64,000 nt of DNA, from assembly GCF_001692325.1 (NCBI RefSeq), contig NZ_LXKN01000016.1:1-64000 (forward strand), read 5' to 3'. This document shows, piece after piece, positions 18,245 through 26,886 of this stretch; the first letter of the stretch is position 1; each line of letters begins with the position of its first letter. The notes under the pieces were generated by a model, which saw only the letters and a program-made list of their open reading frames with translations, did not search any database and had not been told where the DNA came from. The translations under genes were made by a program, and so were the position numbers. The DNA comes from Rhizobium sp. AC27/96. Lineage in GTDB: Bacteria > Pseudomonadota > Alphaproteobacteria > Rhizobiales > Rhizobiaceae.

Positions 18245-19123
18245 CTATATGTCCTTCGCTTGCCTCAGGGCGTGAAGAACATTGGGATCACTGGTCAGTT
18301 GTTCAGCGATTTGCAGACCATCGCGAACGCCTTCAGGAGAAACCGGGGTCCGATTTCGACAATTGATGCCCAGTACGGACGCAAAGTCTGCAGATAGTCC
18401 AAGCCTTGGATGCGACCAATTGATCGCTTCGCCAAGCGTAATCCAGTCCAAATCTAGTCGATCGAAAATCGCCAGATCGACGTAGAAATTTGCACCCGCA
18501 ATCCCGCCTGCCTTTCCCGACGACTCGGCGACATAGGCCTTGGTGAAGGCAAAGTTCGCCTGGAGTTGTGGGATGATGTCAAAGGTAGGTCGCACTGATG
18601 CCGCTTCACGAACGGCCTGCTCCGAGTTGATCCGACCCTCCTCCAATCGGGCGAGTATGGATCGTAACTGGCTAGCCGAGGCATCCATGCCCGCCCGCCT
18701 CCCGCGCATGCGAAATCCGCAAGCCAACACCATGCGGGCGCCAGGATGTCCAGCGGCGGTTTCGAAGTCTTTGATTTCGCTGAACAGGCCCCAGGAGCGT
18801 ACCAGGAAATCGTACGTTACCGAAGGCGATCTCAGCGAAAGATCGCGGTAGGCGACCGCTCCATCGTTCATGACCAGCGTCGGAAAATGGCGCGCACTGT
18901 GGCTTGCGACGATTTTATGAAAACCGCGGAGCCGCCGCAACGCCTCCTTTGATTTGGCGTGAAGCGGATTGAAATCCGCAGCTGCAATCATGCCACCATA
19001 ACCCAGCAGATCAATCCAACATGCGATGGAGACTTGGAACGGATATGACGCACTTTTACCGACGAGCGGTTGCGCGATTGGTCCGGCTACCATGGATTCC
19101 ATATCGACCTGTTTCCATGTCAC
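18245..19123 (-). CDS. Cyclase-like protein of unknown function, 292 aa
   Basis: I do not recognise a named family. The segment CWIDLLGYGGMIAAADFNPL followed about 45 residues later by TLVMNDGAVAYRD has the spacing of the two metal-binding Asp of class III nucleotidyl cyclase folds (usual patterns F-x-D-I-x-G-F and G-D-x). The C-terminal half is Ala-rich and helical. The start is a GTG at 19123 with GGAGAG 9 bases upstream; an ATG at 19102 is the alternative. A 70-residue gene precedes it by 16 bases, and a DUF4062 gene is divergent, suggesting a linked conflict module. Enzyme activity is unproven. Confidence 0.6.
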   Translation of the reverse strand: MTWKQVDMESMVAGPIAQPLVGKSASYPFQVSIACWIDLLGYGGMIAAADFNPLHAKSKEALRRLRGFHKIVASHSARHFPTLVMNDGAVAYRDLSLRSPSVTYDFLVRSWGLFSEIKDFETAAGHPGARMVLACGFRMRGRRAGMDASASQLRSILARLEEGRINSEQAVREAASVRPTFDIIPQLQANFAFTKAYVAESSGKAGGIAGANFYVDLAIFDRLDLDWITLGEAINWSHPRLGLSADFASVLGINCRNRTPVSPEGVRDGLQIAEQLTSDPNVLHALRQAKDI

Positions 19124-19139
19124 TTTTGGCCGCTCTCCT

Positions 19140-19352
19140 TCAGGACTGATCGATCATCGTGTGCTGTTTCGATGGCCCGAACATGCAGGATTCTGTCATA
19201 GCCAGATACATTTTTTTCAGAGCGAGCGCCGTATCGGGGCTGATAAACATGGGACTTCGATATATTTCCTGAAGATACCCGCCGACTCGCTCCAGTTCGG
19301 TTCGGACCAGCGCACCGGGGAAGCTGTGGAGTACTGCGTGCCGCGTAGCCAC
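19140..19352 (-). CDS. Small hypothetical protein, 70 aa
   Basis: Starts with GTG at 19352 (ATRHAVLHSFPGALVRTELE), with an AGG five bases upstream, and ends 16 bases before the cyclase-like gene. The spacing supports an operon. No family is recognised and there is no signal or membrane segment. It starts 75 bases from the divergent DUF4062 start, so both promoters must overlap in that gap. Confidence 0.5.
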   Translation of the reverse strand: MATRHAVLHSFPGALVRTELERVGGYLQEIYRSPMFISPDTALALKKMYLAMTESCMFGPSKQHTMIDQS

Positions 19353-19426
19353 CTTTACCTGCAGTCATGGACCTTTTCGACGGACACAACTAATGTTTTA
19401 CCCCGTTGGCCTCAGAGGAACCAAAC

Positions 19427-20533
19427 GTGCACGACAAGCGGTATCAGGTCTTCATCAGTTCGACATTTCAGGATCTCCGCGAAGAGCGCCGCGCGGTACA
19501 GGATGTAATCATAAGCATGGGGGACTTTCCTGTGCAAATGGAGTCCTTTCCAGCCGCCGACGAAGATCAGTTCGAGTTTATCAAGTCCCTGATCGACAAG
19601 TGTGACTACTACGTCCTTATCATCGCGGGACGTTACGGCAGCCCGGCCGAAGACGGCATCAGCTATACCCACAAAGAGTTTCGATATGCCGTGGAGAAAG
19701 GTGTCCCTGTTCTGGTGATGCTTCACGGAGAACCGGGAAAGATCCCGGCCGAGAAGCTCGAGCCAGCTGATGCGGGACGGCAATTTCTGAAAGATTTCAT
19801 CAAGGAGGCTGAGCACAAGCGCCTGCGGAAGACTTGGACGACACTCGGCGATCTTAAGTTGGCTGTTCGTGAGGCCCTAGATCACGCGAAGGCGACCAAG
19901 CCGCGTGTAGGCTGGATTCGAGGAGACGCTGTCGCAAGTATCGACACGCTTGAGGAATTGAATGAGGTCCGCAAAGAAAATGAAAAATTCCGTGTTGCGC
20001 TGGGAAATCTCAGCGTAGAGATACCGCTTCCCAAGTTACCGAACGCCGATGAGCTAATTACTCTGACGCTACTTCCGTTGACCTCGAGCAATGACAAGAA
20101 GCGCGGGAGCTCCGCCAAAATCCAGGGGTCCTGGATATCCTTCTTTCCCTTATTCTTCTCCAATCTCGACGTCTCCACGAACGACTGGAATGGGGAGTAT
20201 TATTTCAACATCGATCACGACGACTCATGCATAATGATCGCGTCGGCAATCGCGGGAGAGTTGGCGACAGTCGACACGACTGGCTGCTTCAAAATCTCGC
20301 GGAGCACACTTGAACGTTTGATCTCCTATTACACAGAGGCCGGACTGATGATCGCCAATGGTAACGAGGGAACCACTCCCTTCACGGAGACGGCACAGCG
20401 CCTGGCACGACGTCACCATGTCGTCGGAAGCGCATCGCCGTTCGCGATCATTGAGGGCGAAGTTACCGTCACGACGATCGGATCCACGGGCGGAAACTTT
20501 TCGAGAGATCTGGACGACGATATCCCGTTCTAG
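19427..20533 (+). CDS. DUF4062-domain protein
   Basis: About 368 residues. The N-terminal VHDKRYQVFISSTFQDLREERRAVQDVI is the DUF4062 signature (K-V-F-I-S-S-T-F-x-D-L-x-x-E-R), a Rossmann-like domain related in fold to TIR and nucleoside-processing domains and common as the input or effector head of conflict proteins. The DYYVLIIAGRYGS strand and the THKEFRYAVEKGVPVLVM block complete it. The C-terminal half (from about residue 200) is not recognised. The GTG at 19427 lies 6 bases after GAGGAA and is preferred over a TTG at 19406. It is divergent from the cyclase-like operon. Confidence 0.85.
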   Translation: MHDKRYQVFISSTFQDLREERRAVQDVIISMGDFPVQMESFPAADEDQFEFIKSLIDKCDYYVLIIAGRYGSPAEDGISYTHKEFRYAVEKGVPVLVMLHGEPGKIPAEKLEPADAGRQFLKDFIKEAEHKRLRKTWTTLGDLKLAVREALDHAKATKPRVGWIRGDAVASIDTLEELNEVRKENEKFRVALGNLSVEIPLPKLPNADELITLTLLPLTSSNDKKRGSSAKIQGSWISFFPLFFSNLDVSTNDWNGEYYFNIDHDDSCIMIASAIAGELATVDTTGCFKISRSTLERLISYYTEAGLMIANGNEGTTPFTETAQRLARRHHVVGSASPFAIIEGEVTVTTIGSTGGNFSRDLDDDIPF

Positions 20534-20837
20534 CGCCGATTCCTACGATCAACCTTGGGCGGACGGCATTCTGTATTCGCAGTGATGCGGCAGGACATAA
20601 CAGAGAAATTAGGTCGTGGCCGGATCAGCTTCGACGTCGCAGCGAAAGTTGGCCAATATGTAATCAAGGTTTCGGAGGCTGGTCAGGATTTCCGCCTTCC
20701 CTCCCTTTCATAGAGGAAAGAGGACTGCCCGAGAAGCCTTGCGAAGCCTCGGTGAACGACCATCTCGGCTGAAATATTGGGATTGAACCCTGCGAGCCTG
20801 GGACGCGGATCCGCGGAGGACGCAGCTTTTTCAGCGC
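20534..20837. other. Gap, no gene recognised
   Basis: About 300 bases between the convergent ends of the DUF4062 gene and the DUF1612 gene. No convincing frame, terminator or repeat is seen. Confidence 0.4.
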
Positions 20838-21974
20838 TCAGAGTATCCCCCACGCCCGAAACCTCCCCCGCCCGGTCATCTCGCGCAGGCCAAGCTCCGA
20901 GACGATCCGCCGCGCCGCCTGCGGCGTGACCTCGAGCGTTTTCGCCACCATCCCGGCTGAAACAAGCGGCTTTGCCATGACGAGCTCCACCAGTTCCGGC
21001 AATCTCGATGACGTCCGTCGCCCTTCCAGTTTCCGCTCGAACAATTTTCGCGCGAGCGTCAGCCGATCGTGCTCTTTCAGGCCAATCTCGGCGGCCGCCA
21101 AAAGACCGTGGGCAATGGCGAGCAGTCGGGTTTCCCGGTCGCGGTGGCGGCGCCGATTGACGGGAATGGTTTTGAGGCCGAGATTGATGGCGGCGAGATG
21201 CGCGCCGGTCGTGACGTCGGCCTGGCGAAGGATCGAGGCCGCAAACAGCCGGCCGAGCCATGGTGCGTGCTGAAGGACCGAAATCTCGTTCCAGGCATCG
21301 AGGGCGACGATCGCCTGCAGCACTGTTGGCATATCTTGAGCCTGCCGCAGCACGCCGCGCCATTCGTCGAGCCGGGCATCCTCGTCCCAGTCGAGATCAT
21401 AGATCATCGGATCTTTGTCTTGGCCACCGGCGCGGCCGGGACGCGTCGCGTTTTCGATCGCCGCCTCCGATCGGGCGAGCACTGCATCGATGGCGGCAAG
21501 ATCAACACCGGGAACATTTTCGACGTCTTCGACATCCTCCCCCTCCGGATACTTCACCGCGGCCGCCGGCGGAATGACGCCGGCCGCTTCCATCGCCTCG
21601 GCGCCGGTCGCAGTGATGTCCGACGTTTGTCGCAGAATTCTGATACCCTCTGGCGATAACGCCCAATCTGGCGACTGCGCAACAATGCGCCGGCGGGTGC
21701 GCAGCACGTCGCGGGCAATGGTGAGTTCGTGGGTTGGGGTGCGGATATCGCGGGTGGCATCGTGGAGGACGAGGTCTTCGAGATGGACGAGCTCGCCGTC
21801 GATCCACAGCGAGGCGCAGGCGTCGGCGAAATTCTGGCGTTCGAGGAAGCCGGCGCCGACCGGTGAACGGGCGATGCGCTCGTCGAGACGGGTAAGCGCG
21901 ACACCGGCGTCGAAAGCCGGCGGCATCAGGGCTGTCATGCTGATTCTCGCGAGATCGTAAGCCATTGAAATCAT
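20838..21974 (-). CDS. DUF1612 helix-turn-helix protein (RHE_PE00001-like)
   Basis: A 378-residue protein with an N-terminal part ([31 protein letters not shown]) and a C-terminal helix-turn-helix ([51 protein letters not shown]). Proteins of this layout are very common on rhizobial plasmids, often beside recombinases. DNA binding is likely; the target is unknown. The ATG at 21974 is given; a second ATG at 21965 (MAYDLARIS) is equally possible. It is divergent from a serine recombinase across a region holding a strong palindrome at 22051. Confidence 0.85.
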   Translation of the reverse strand: MISMAYDLARISMTALMPPAFDAGVALTRLDERIARSPVGAGFLERQNFADACASLWIDGELVHLEDLVLHDATRDIRTPTHELTIARDVLRTRRRIVAQSPDWALSPEGIRILRQTSDITATGAEAMEAAGVIPPAAAVKYPEGEDVEDVENVPGVDLAAIDAVLARSEAAIENATRPGRAGGQDKDPMIYDLDWDEDARLDEWRGVLRQAQDMPTVLQAIVALDAWNEISVLQHAPWLGRLFAASILRQADVTTGAHLAAINLGLKTIPVNRRRHRDRETRLLAIAHGLLAAAEIGLKEHDRLTLARKLFERKLEGRRTSSRLPELVELVMAKPLVSAGMVAKTLEVTPQAARRIVSELGLREMTGRGRFRAWGIL

Positions 21975-22484
21975 GGTAAATGATTTGCTAAAGGAACTCT
22001 AGTACAATATTACTGTTCCTCACATGGTATGATTGTTAGGTGCGGCTATAACCATCGATAAGTAACCCTTATCGATGGTAGATTGATTTCGCGGCGCAAA
22101 TCAGATGTCGGTCGGCCTGAATGAGCGGAAACGCTTGGTTTTCCGGCCTTTCAGGCAGCTTTCGGCGAGGATCGGCGGAATAGCGGTGGATACAAGAGCC
22201 TCGGCGAGGGGCACTCTTCTCTCAGGCCAGCGCGGATTTCTCTGCAATCCCTCCCTCGGTCAGCGCTTCTTACCCCTCCCCTCCCCCGAACGCCCTAGTT
22301 TCCGGCATTTCCGCCAAGGATGGCCGCCAGGGTGCGTTTCACGCCGATTGCTGCCGGATGCCCGTTCGACATTGGATTTCGTGTCTGGCGGGGCTGCATT
22401 TGCCCGATAAAACACGCTTGCAACTGTTCATTTTCTCACGCATTCATTATCTGTACAGAGCACCGGAAAATTGGGCGAGAAACC
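21975..22484. other. Divergent regulatory gap with a hairpin
   Basis: About 510 bases between the DUF1612 gene and the recombinase, holding the palindrome at 22051-22079 and a C-rich stretch near 22260-22320. Resolvase or regulator binding sites are likely here. No gene is recognised; an in-frame upstream extension of the recombinase to about 22320 does not look like protein. Confidence 0.45.
22051..22079. repeat. Perfect 12-bp inverted repeat, 5-bp loop
   Basis: ACCATCGATAAG (22051-22062) and CTTATCGATGGT (22068-22079). It lies between divergent DUF1612 and recombinase genes. It could be an operator for the DUF1612 protein, a resolvase site core, or a transposon-end hairpin. Confidence 0.8.
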
Positions 22485-23402
22485 ATGGCAAAACGGCAAG
22501 CCGCCAAACCGTCGCCGGCCACCAGACGTCTTATCGGTTATGCACGCGTCTCCACCGACGATCAGGTCCATGACGCACAGATGGACGAGTTGCGCGCGGC
22601 CGGCTGCGAGCGGATATTTCAGGAGCACGGATCCGGCGCATCACGGGCCCGGCCGGTTCTGACCAGACTGCTCGGCGAGCTCGCCGCTGGCGACGTGCTC
22701 GTCGTCGTCCGGCTGGATCGCCTCGCTCGTTCGGTCAGTCATCTCTTGCAAGTGATCGAGGATCTTGAAGAGCGCGGCGTCCATTTCCGATCGATCCGCG
22801 ATCCGATCGACACGTCCACACCGCAGGGCATGTTCTCCCTCCAGGTTCTCGGCGCCGTCGCACAGCTTGAACGGGCGCTGATCGCCGAACGGACCAAGGC
22901 AGGTATCAAGGCCGCGAAAGCACGTGGCAAGTTGCCGGGCAACCCCGGACTGCGAGAGCGGCGGCCAGAGGCAATCAAGGCGGTGTCGAAGGCACGAGAA
23001 AAACTCTATCTCGACGAGCTGATCTCGTCCGCGCAGACCTGGCTGCCGATGGTGCGACAGCTCCGCCCGCAACATAGCTGGGACAACGTTGTACGGGTTC
23101 TCAATCGCCGCGGCCATGACTGGACGGTGGAACGCCTGCGCCGCGCGGTTCATCGGATGGTTCGCGAAAAGCTCGCGGACCCCGAATTGTTGGCCCGCTC
23201 TCCCCGTCGGCCGGTCGACGATCACCAGATGAAGCTCGTTGCGGCAATCGCTATCGCGGATCCGAGCTTGTCACTGCGCGACATTGCCGGACAGTTGGAT
23301 CAGATGGGAGAGCGTCCGGTTCGCGGCGGCCGGAAATGGCAGCCCTCGTCAGTAAAAGCGCTCATGGACGAGGCATTTCGCTTCGGGCTTCTTCGGGACT
23401 GA
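22485..23402 (+). CDS. Serine recombinase (resolvase/invertase family)
   Basis: About 305 residues. The catalytic domain has RLIGYARVSTDDQVHDAQMDEL (nucleophilic Ser), SGASRARPVLTRLLGEL, VVVRLDRLARSVSHLL, and LGAVAQLERALIAERTKAGI. An uncommon C-terminal extension of about 120 residues (LDELISSAQTWLPMV... to FGLLRD) follows the usual short helix-turn-helix. The ATG at 22485 has GCGAG upstream. The last 90 or so codons recur, broken by a stop, at 26887-27187. It is likely the resolvase of a Tn5053/Tn402-type element, since tni genes lie 4 kb away. Confidence 0.92.
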   Translation: MAKRQAAKPSPATRRLIGYARVSTDDQVHDAQMDELRAAGCERIFQEHGSGASRARPVLTRLLGELAAGDVLVVVRLDRLARSVSHLLQVIEDLEERGVHFRSIRDPIDTSTPQGMFSLQVLGAVAQLERALIAERTKAGIKAAKARGKLPGNPGLRERRPEAIKAVSKAREKLYLDELISSAQTWLPMVRQLRPQHSWDNVVRVLNRRGHDWTVERLRRAVHRMVREKLADPELLARSPRRPVDDHQMKLVAAIAIADPSLSLRDIAGQLDQMGERPVRGGRKWQPSSVKALMDEAFRFGLLRD

Positions 23403-23476
23403 CGGATCCTTGATGGTGCTACGTCACCGCGTTGGGCTCCGCAACGCCGCACGAACGCGTCATTGTAGGCGCAGCA

Positions 23477-24259
23477 TCACCCTGCAGTCCTGGATGCCAC
23501 GCTCCGGTAGAAGATGTAACCTGCGACGACAAAGATGAGCACCGCAAACAGTCGGTTGAGTATGTTCTTGTAGGCGCTCAGACGCGTTGCCAGTGTCAAG
23601 CCGAGGAGGCCGCCTGCGATGCCGCCACCGATGAACTCTGCGGCAAGCCACCAGTCCACCAGTCCGGACGCGGCATAGTTCAGCGCGGTTGCCAATCCGA
23701 AGGCGCCGACGGATAGGAGCGAAGTGCCGATCGCGTTGATCATCGGCATGCCGGTCGCCAGCATCAGAGCCGGCACGATCAGGAAGCCTCCGCCGATCCC
23801 GAAGAAGCCTGACGCCGCTCCGGCGGCCAGCGCTACGGCGGCTGTGATAAAGCACATCCTAAGGTCGACCGGCCGGTTTTCGGCCGACGTCGGCTTCCTG
23901 GGCTTGAGCATCAGGACGCCGACGACGACCATCAGAATTCCAAACAGGAAGATCAGCCGGTCTCCGTCCATCGCCTTACCGAGGCTTGAGCCCGCCAGCG
24001 CGCCAAGGACGCCGAGCGCCGAAAAAACCGCGGCGCAGCGCCACCACACGTGCCCCTTCATGGCGTGGCTCGCGAAGTTGGCGAAGGCGTTGACGGAGAC
24101 TGCAAGCGCGCCGGTTCCGATGGCCACGTGCGGCTGCGCGACGCCGACGACGTAAAGAAGGAGCGGGGTCGCCAGGATCGAGCCGCCGCCACCGAGAAGG
24201 CCGAGCATGAAGCCGACGATCCCGCCGGAACCGACGGCCAGTAGAATGGAGTCACTCAT
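23477..24259 (-). CDS. TauE/SafE-family sulfite/sulfur anion exporter
   Basis: About 260 residues, 7-8 membrane segments. The family hallmarks are visible in both repeats: GGIVGFMLGLLGGGGSILATPLLLY and AAGAASGFFGIGGGFLIVPALML. It would move sulfite, sulfoacetate or a related sulfur anion across the inner membrane. It is the last gene of the blh-bigR operon; its ATG at 24259 overlaps the upstream stop by four bases (ATGA), the same coupling seen at the three preceding junctions. Confidence 0.93.
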   Translation of the reverse strand: MSDSILLAVGSGGIVGFMLGLLGGGGSILATPLLLYVVGVAQPHVAIGTGALAVSVNAFANFASHAMKGHVWWRCAAVFSALGVLGALAGSSLGKAMDGDRLIFLFGILMVVVGVLMLKPRKPTSAENRPVDLRMCFITAAVALAAGAASGFFGIGGGFLIVPALMLATGMPMINAIGTSLLSVGAFGLATALNYAASGLVDWWLAAEFIGGGIAGGLLGLTLATRLSAYKNILNRLFAVLIFVVAGYIFYRSVASRTAG

Positions 24260-24687
24260 GTCCTTCTGCTCCAAACCCGGTCGTAGAATGTCATGCCGAT
24301 TAGCATGGCGACCACGAACAGCAGCGTCTGTGGAATACCGACCGACATAGAGGCGACGGCCGGGCCGGGACAGAAGCCGCCGATCCCCCAGCCGAGACCG
24401 AACAGGGCCGAGCCGATGACCAGCGGCACGTCAATCTTCCGGTTCGTGGGCACGTGGAAGGTGTCGTCGAAGACGGGACGGCGCAATCGCTTCATCACTT
24501 TTACTCCGATGAAGGCCACGGCGACGGCGCCGCCTAGGACGAAGGCAAGGCTTGGATCCCAGTTTCCGAAGACGTCGAGGAAGCCCTGGACGCGAACCGG
24601 ATTGAGCATGCCCGAAAGCGACAGTCCGAAACCAAAGACGATGCCAGAGGCGAGGGCGGCGCCGAACTGAAAGATGTTTCTGTTCAT
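24256..24687 (-). CDS. DUF6691 / YeeE-YedE half transporter (second half)
   Basis: A 143-residue membrane protein with about four segments: FGAALASGIVFGFGLSLSGMLNPVRVQGFLDVFGNWDPSLAF, then VIGSALFGLGWGIGGFCPGPAVASM. The G-I-G-G-F-C-P-G-P motif carries the Cys conserved in YeeE (thiosulfate) and PmpB proteins. It pairs with the next upstream gene as the second half of a sulfur-compound importer or exporter. ATGA overlaps at both ends tie it to its neighbours. Confidence 0.93.
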   Translation of the reverse strand: MNRNIFQFGAALASGIVFGFGLSLSGMLNPVRVQGFLDVFGNWDPSLAFVLGGAVAVAFIGVKVMKRLRRPVFDDTFHVPTNRKIDVPLVIGSALFGLGWGIGGFCPGPAVASMSVGIPQTLLFVVAMLIGMTFYDRVWSRRT

Positions 24688-25094
24688 AATCCGATACCTC
24701 GTAGAACGGTGACTGCGATAATCCCGGTCGATAGGAAGGTGGCGACAGCAACCATCGATCGCGGAGAAAGGCGGGCAAGCCCCAGCACGCCGTGGCCGCT
24801 AGTGCAGCCGGATCCCATGCGCGAGCCAAAGCCGACCAGCAGTCCGGCGACGATTATCAGCGGCCAGCCCGCTGTAATCTCGACGGTCGGCCATCCACCG
24901 GCGAGCAGCAGGTAGACGAGCGGCCCGAGCACGAGGCCAAGCACGAACGCAAGATTGGTGATCAGGCCGATACCTTGGGCAAGGCGGCCGACGATGCCGC
25001 TGATGCCGGCGATCCGGCCGTTCAGAAGCAGGAGCATGACCGCGGAGGCGCCGATCAGCATGCCGCCGCTCAGCGACTGGAGATAGATGGTCAT
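24684..25094 (-). CDS. YeeE/YedE half transporter (first half)
   Basis: A 136-residue membrane protein: LSGGMLIGASAVMLLLLNGRIAGISGIVGR and GLLVGFGSRMGSGCTSGHGVLGLARLSPRS. The S-G-C-T-S-G-H motif is the conserved Cys site of the YeeE/PmpA half. With the DUF6691 half next to it, it would form one transporter for thiosulfate, sulfide-derived or persulfide sulfur. It overlaps the bigR stop by ATGA. Confidence 0.93.
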   Translation of the reverse strand: MTIYLQSLSGGMLIGASAVMLLLLNGRIAGISGIVGRLAQGIGLITNLAFVLGLVLGPLVYLLLAGGWPTVEITAGWPLIIVAGLLVGFGSRMGSGCTSGHGVLGLARLSPRSMVAVATFLSTGIIAVTVLRGIGL

Positions 25095-25432
25095 GTCGCT
25101 TCCTTTACACAGAAGATGTCATAGAGGGCGGAGACCAGTTGCGCGGCCTTCTCCTCGGTCAGTCGGTAGTAGATCTGCTTTCCGTCCCGCCGGGTGTCGA
25201 CAATGCCGGAGTTTCGCAGCACGGTCAGATGCTGCGAAAGATGCGGCTGATGGATGTCGAGCTTTTCCTCAAGCACGCCGACCGAGAACTCGCCCTCGAC
25301 CAGCGTGCACACGATCAACAGCCGGGCCTGGTGAGACAACGTCTTCAGGAGATCGGCAACCTCGCCGGCCCGGCCGGCCATCTGGGCGGGAGAGAGCTGC
25401 ACCTTCATCACGTTCTCTGAGTTGGTGCTCAT
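25091..25432 (-). CDS. bigR: ArsR-family redox/sulfide repressor BigR-like
   Basis: About 113 residues. The winged helix is clear: RAGEVADLLKTLSHQARLLIVCTLVEGEFSVGVLEEKLDIHQPHLSQHLTVLRNSGIVDTRRDGKQIYYRL. Cys in IVCTL and DIFCVKE (one near the start of the helix, one at the C-terminus) are placed like the disulfide pair by which BigR/SqrR proteins sense persulfide. I prefer the ATG at 25432, which overlaps the blh stop as ATGA; the ATG at 25438 is the alternative. It probably represses the promoter at 26748-26790. Confidence 0.9.
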   Translation of the reverse strand: MSTNSENVMKVQLSPAQMAGRAGEVADLLKTLSHQARLLIVCTLVEGEFSVGVLEEKLDIHQPHLSQHLTVLRNSGIVDTRRDGKQIYYRLTEEKAAQLVSALYDIFCVKEAT

Positions 25433-26727
25433 TCCCATGCGGCTCCCTGCAATGCGTCGAGCGGAAACTTGAGGTAGCGCATGCCATTCGCTTCCGGTTC
25501 AGGCAGACGACCGCCCTGGATGTTCACCTGCAGGGCATGCAGGATAAGCTTCGGCATGGGCAGCGTCTTGTCGCGCTTCGTCCGGAGCGCCACGAACTGC
25601 TCTTCGGTCACGCCGGCAAGATGCGGGTTGGACTTCTTCTGCTCGGCCACCGTACTCTCCCAGCGCGGAGCGCGACCTTCCGGCTGGTAGTCGTGTCCGG
25701 TGAAGATGCGGGTCTCGTCCGGAAGAGCAAGGATGTCCTGGATCGACTTCCAAAGGATGCGGGCGTCGCCACCGGGGAAGTCGGCGCGCGCCGTGCCGCT
25801 GTCAGGCATGAACAGGGTGTCGTGGACGAAAGCTGCGTCTCCGACCACATAGGTGATCGAAGCGAGCGTATGGCCTGGCGAGAACATCACCTTGGCGTCG
25901 ATGGTTCCGATCTTGAACATCTCTCCATGCGCGAACAGCCGATCCCATTGCGCGCCGTCGGTGGCGAGCTCGGGCCAGTTGTAGATGCCCTTCCAGAGCT
26001 TCTGAACATCGACAACACGTTCGCCTATTGCGGTTCTGGCACCGGTCTTCTCCTTGAGATACTGGGCTGCGGAGAAATGATCGGCGTGAGGATGGGTGTC
26101 GAGGATCCACTCGACCGTCAGGTCATTCTCCTTGACGTAGTCGAGGATCGCGTCGGCATTGATGGTGCCAGTGGCTCCCGCCTTCTCATCGAAATCGAGA
26201 ACGGGATCGATGATGGCGCAGCTGCCGGTTGCGGGATCGGACACCACATACTGGACGCTCCAGGTGCGCTTGTCGAAGAAGCCCTTCACATGCGGTCGGC
26301 TTGCCGCGTTCTGCTTGAGCCAAGCCGCAGCGGAACTGACGTCAAAGCCGTGGGCACGTCCGAATGCAGCGACCTCTTCGGCAGCCATCCGCCCGTCCAG
26401 AACCTCACCGATCAAGTACAGGCTGAGAGATCTCGTGCCCGACTTGCAGTGCGCGAAAACCGGTCCTTCGGAGGCATCAAGCGCCTTCTGGAACGCGCGC
26501 ACGTCCGCTTCGGTGACAGTGCCGAGCGTGACCGGAACGAAGGAGTAGGAGAGGCCGCAATGTTCGGCTGCTTGGCGTTCGGCCTCCGATCCCGGCTGTG
26601 TCGCGTCCTCAGCGTCCGGGCGGTTGTTGATGAGCATAGCAAATCCCCTGTCCCTCAGGGACCTGATGTCGTCGACGCTCGGCTGCGGCGAGACCGACAG
26701 CTTCTCAGAAATCTTAATGATAGACAT
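25429..26727 (-). CDS. blh: Blh-type DUF442 sulfurtransferase/persulfide dioxygenase fusion
   Basis: About 432 residues in two domains. The N-terminal DUF442 domain (IIKISEKLSVSPQPSVDDIRSLRDRG to HCKSGTRSLSLYLI) has a phosphatase-like C-x-x-G-x-R loop seen in sulfur-transfer domains. The C-terminal metallo-beta-lactamase domain has THPHADHFSA, SPGHTLAS and TGHDYQPEGR, the ETHE1-type metal ligands that oxidise glutathione persulfide to sulfite. In Xylella and Agrobacterium this gene heads the BigR-controlled sulfide-detoxification operon. The ATG at 26727 has GGAG 6-7 bases upstream; the earlier in-frame extension is not credible. Confidence 0.93.
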   Translation of the reverse strand: MSIIKISEKLSVSPQPSVDDIRSLRDRGFAMLINNRPDAEDATQPGSEAERQAAEHCGLSYSFVPVTLGTVTEADVRAFQKALDASEGPVFAHCKSGTRSLSLYLIGEVLDGRMAAEEVAAFGRAHGFDVSSAAAWLKQNAASRPHVKGFFDKRTWSVQYVVSDPATGSCAIIDPVLDFDEKAGATGTINADAILDYVKENDLTVEWILDTHPHADHFSAAQYLKEKTGARTAIGERVVDVQKLWKGIYNWPELATDGAQWDRLFAHGEMFKIGTIDAKVMFSPGHTLASITYVVGDAAFVHDTLFMPDSGTARADFPGGDARILWKSIQDILALPDETRIFTGHDYQPEGRAPRWESTVAEQKKSNPHLAGVTEEQFVALRTKRDKTLPMPKLILHALQVNIQGGRLPEPEANGMRYLKFPLDALQGAAWE

Positions 26728-26747
26728 GGCTGGCTCCGAAGTCAGAT

Positions 26748-26790
26748 GAAACATTATACATTCTAATATAACGTATATTGTGAATGTTTC
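26748..26790. promoter_or_regulatory. Probable BigR operator/promoter of the blh operon
   Basis: Twenty bases upstream of the blh start is an outer inverted repeat, GAAACATT (26748-26755) and AATGTTTC (26783-26790), enclosing the inner palindrome AATATAACGTATATT (26765-26779). The AT-rich nested dyad is what known BigR boxes look like and overlaps where the promoter must be. The exact contacts are inferred. Confidence 0.65.
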
Positions 26791-26886
26791 AAGCGCGCCC
26801 TGTGATCCCGCCGTTGCAGCGGGCTCAGGACCAAAAAAGGCCCCTCGCCTCCCCGCGTCCATCGTCGCGATCAACAATACGGCGTG

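Noticed and set aside
19120..19389. Alternative minus-strand frame of about 89 residues over the same bases as the 70-residue gene
   Set aside because: The 70-residue frame has the better start and ends neatly before the cyclase-like gene's ribosome site; the longer frame reads as Arg-rich chance sequence.
25087..26766. Long plus-strand frame opposite the blh-bigR genes (about 559 residues)
   Set aside because: The minus-strand genes have clear domains and ATGA couplings; this frame has no recognisable product.
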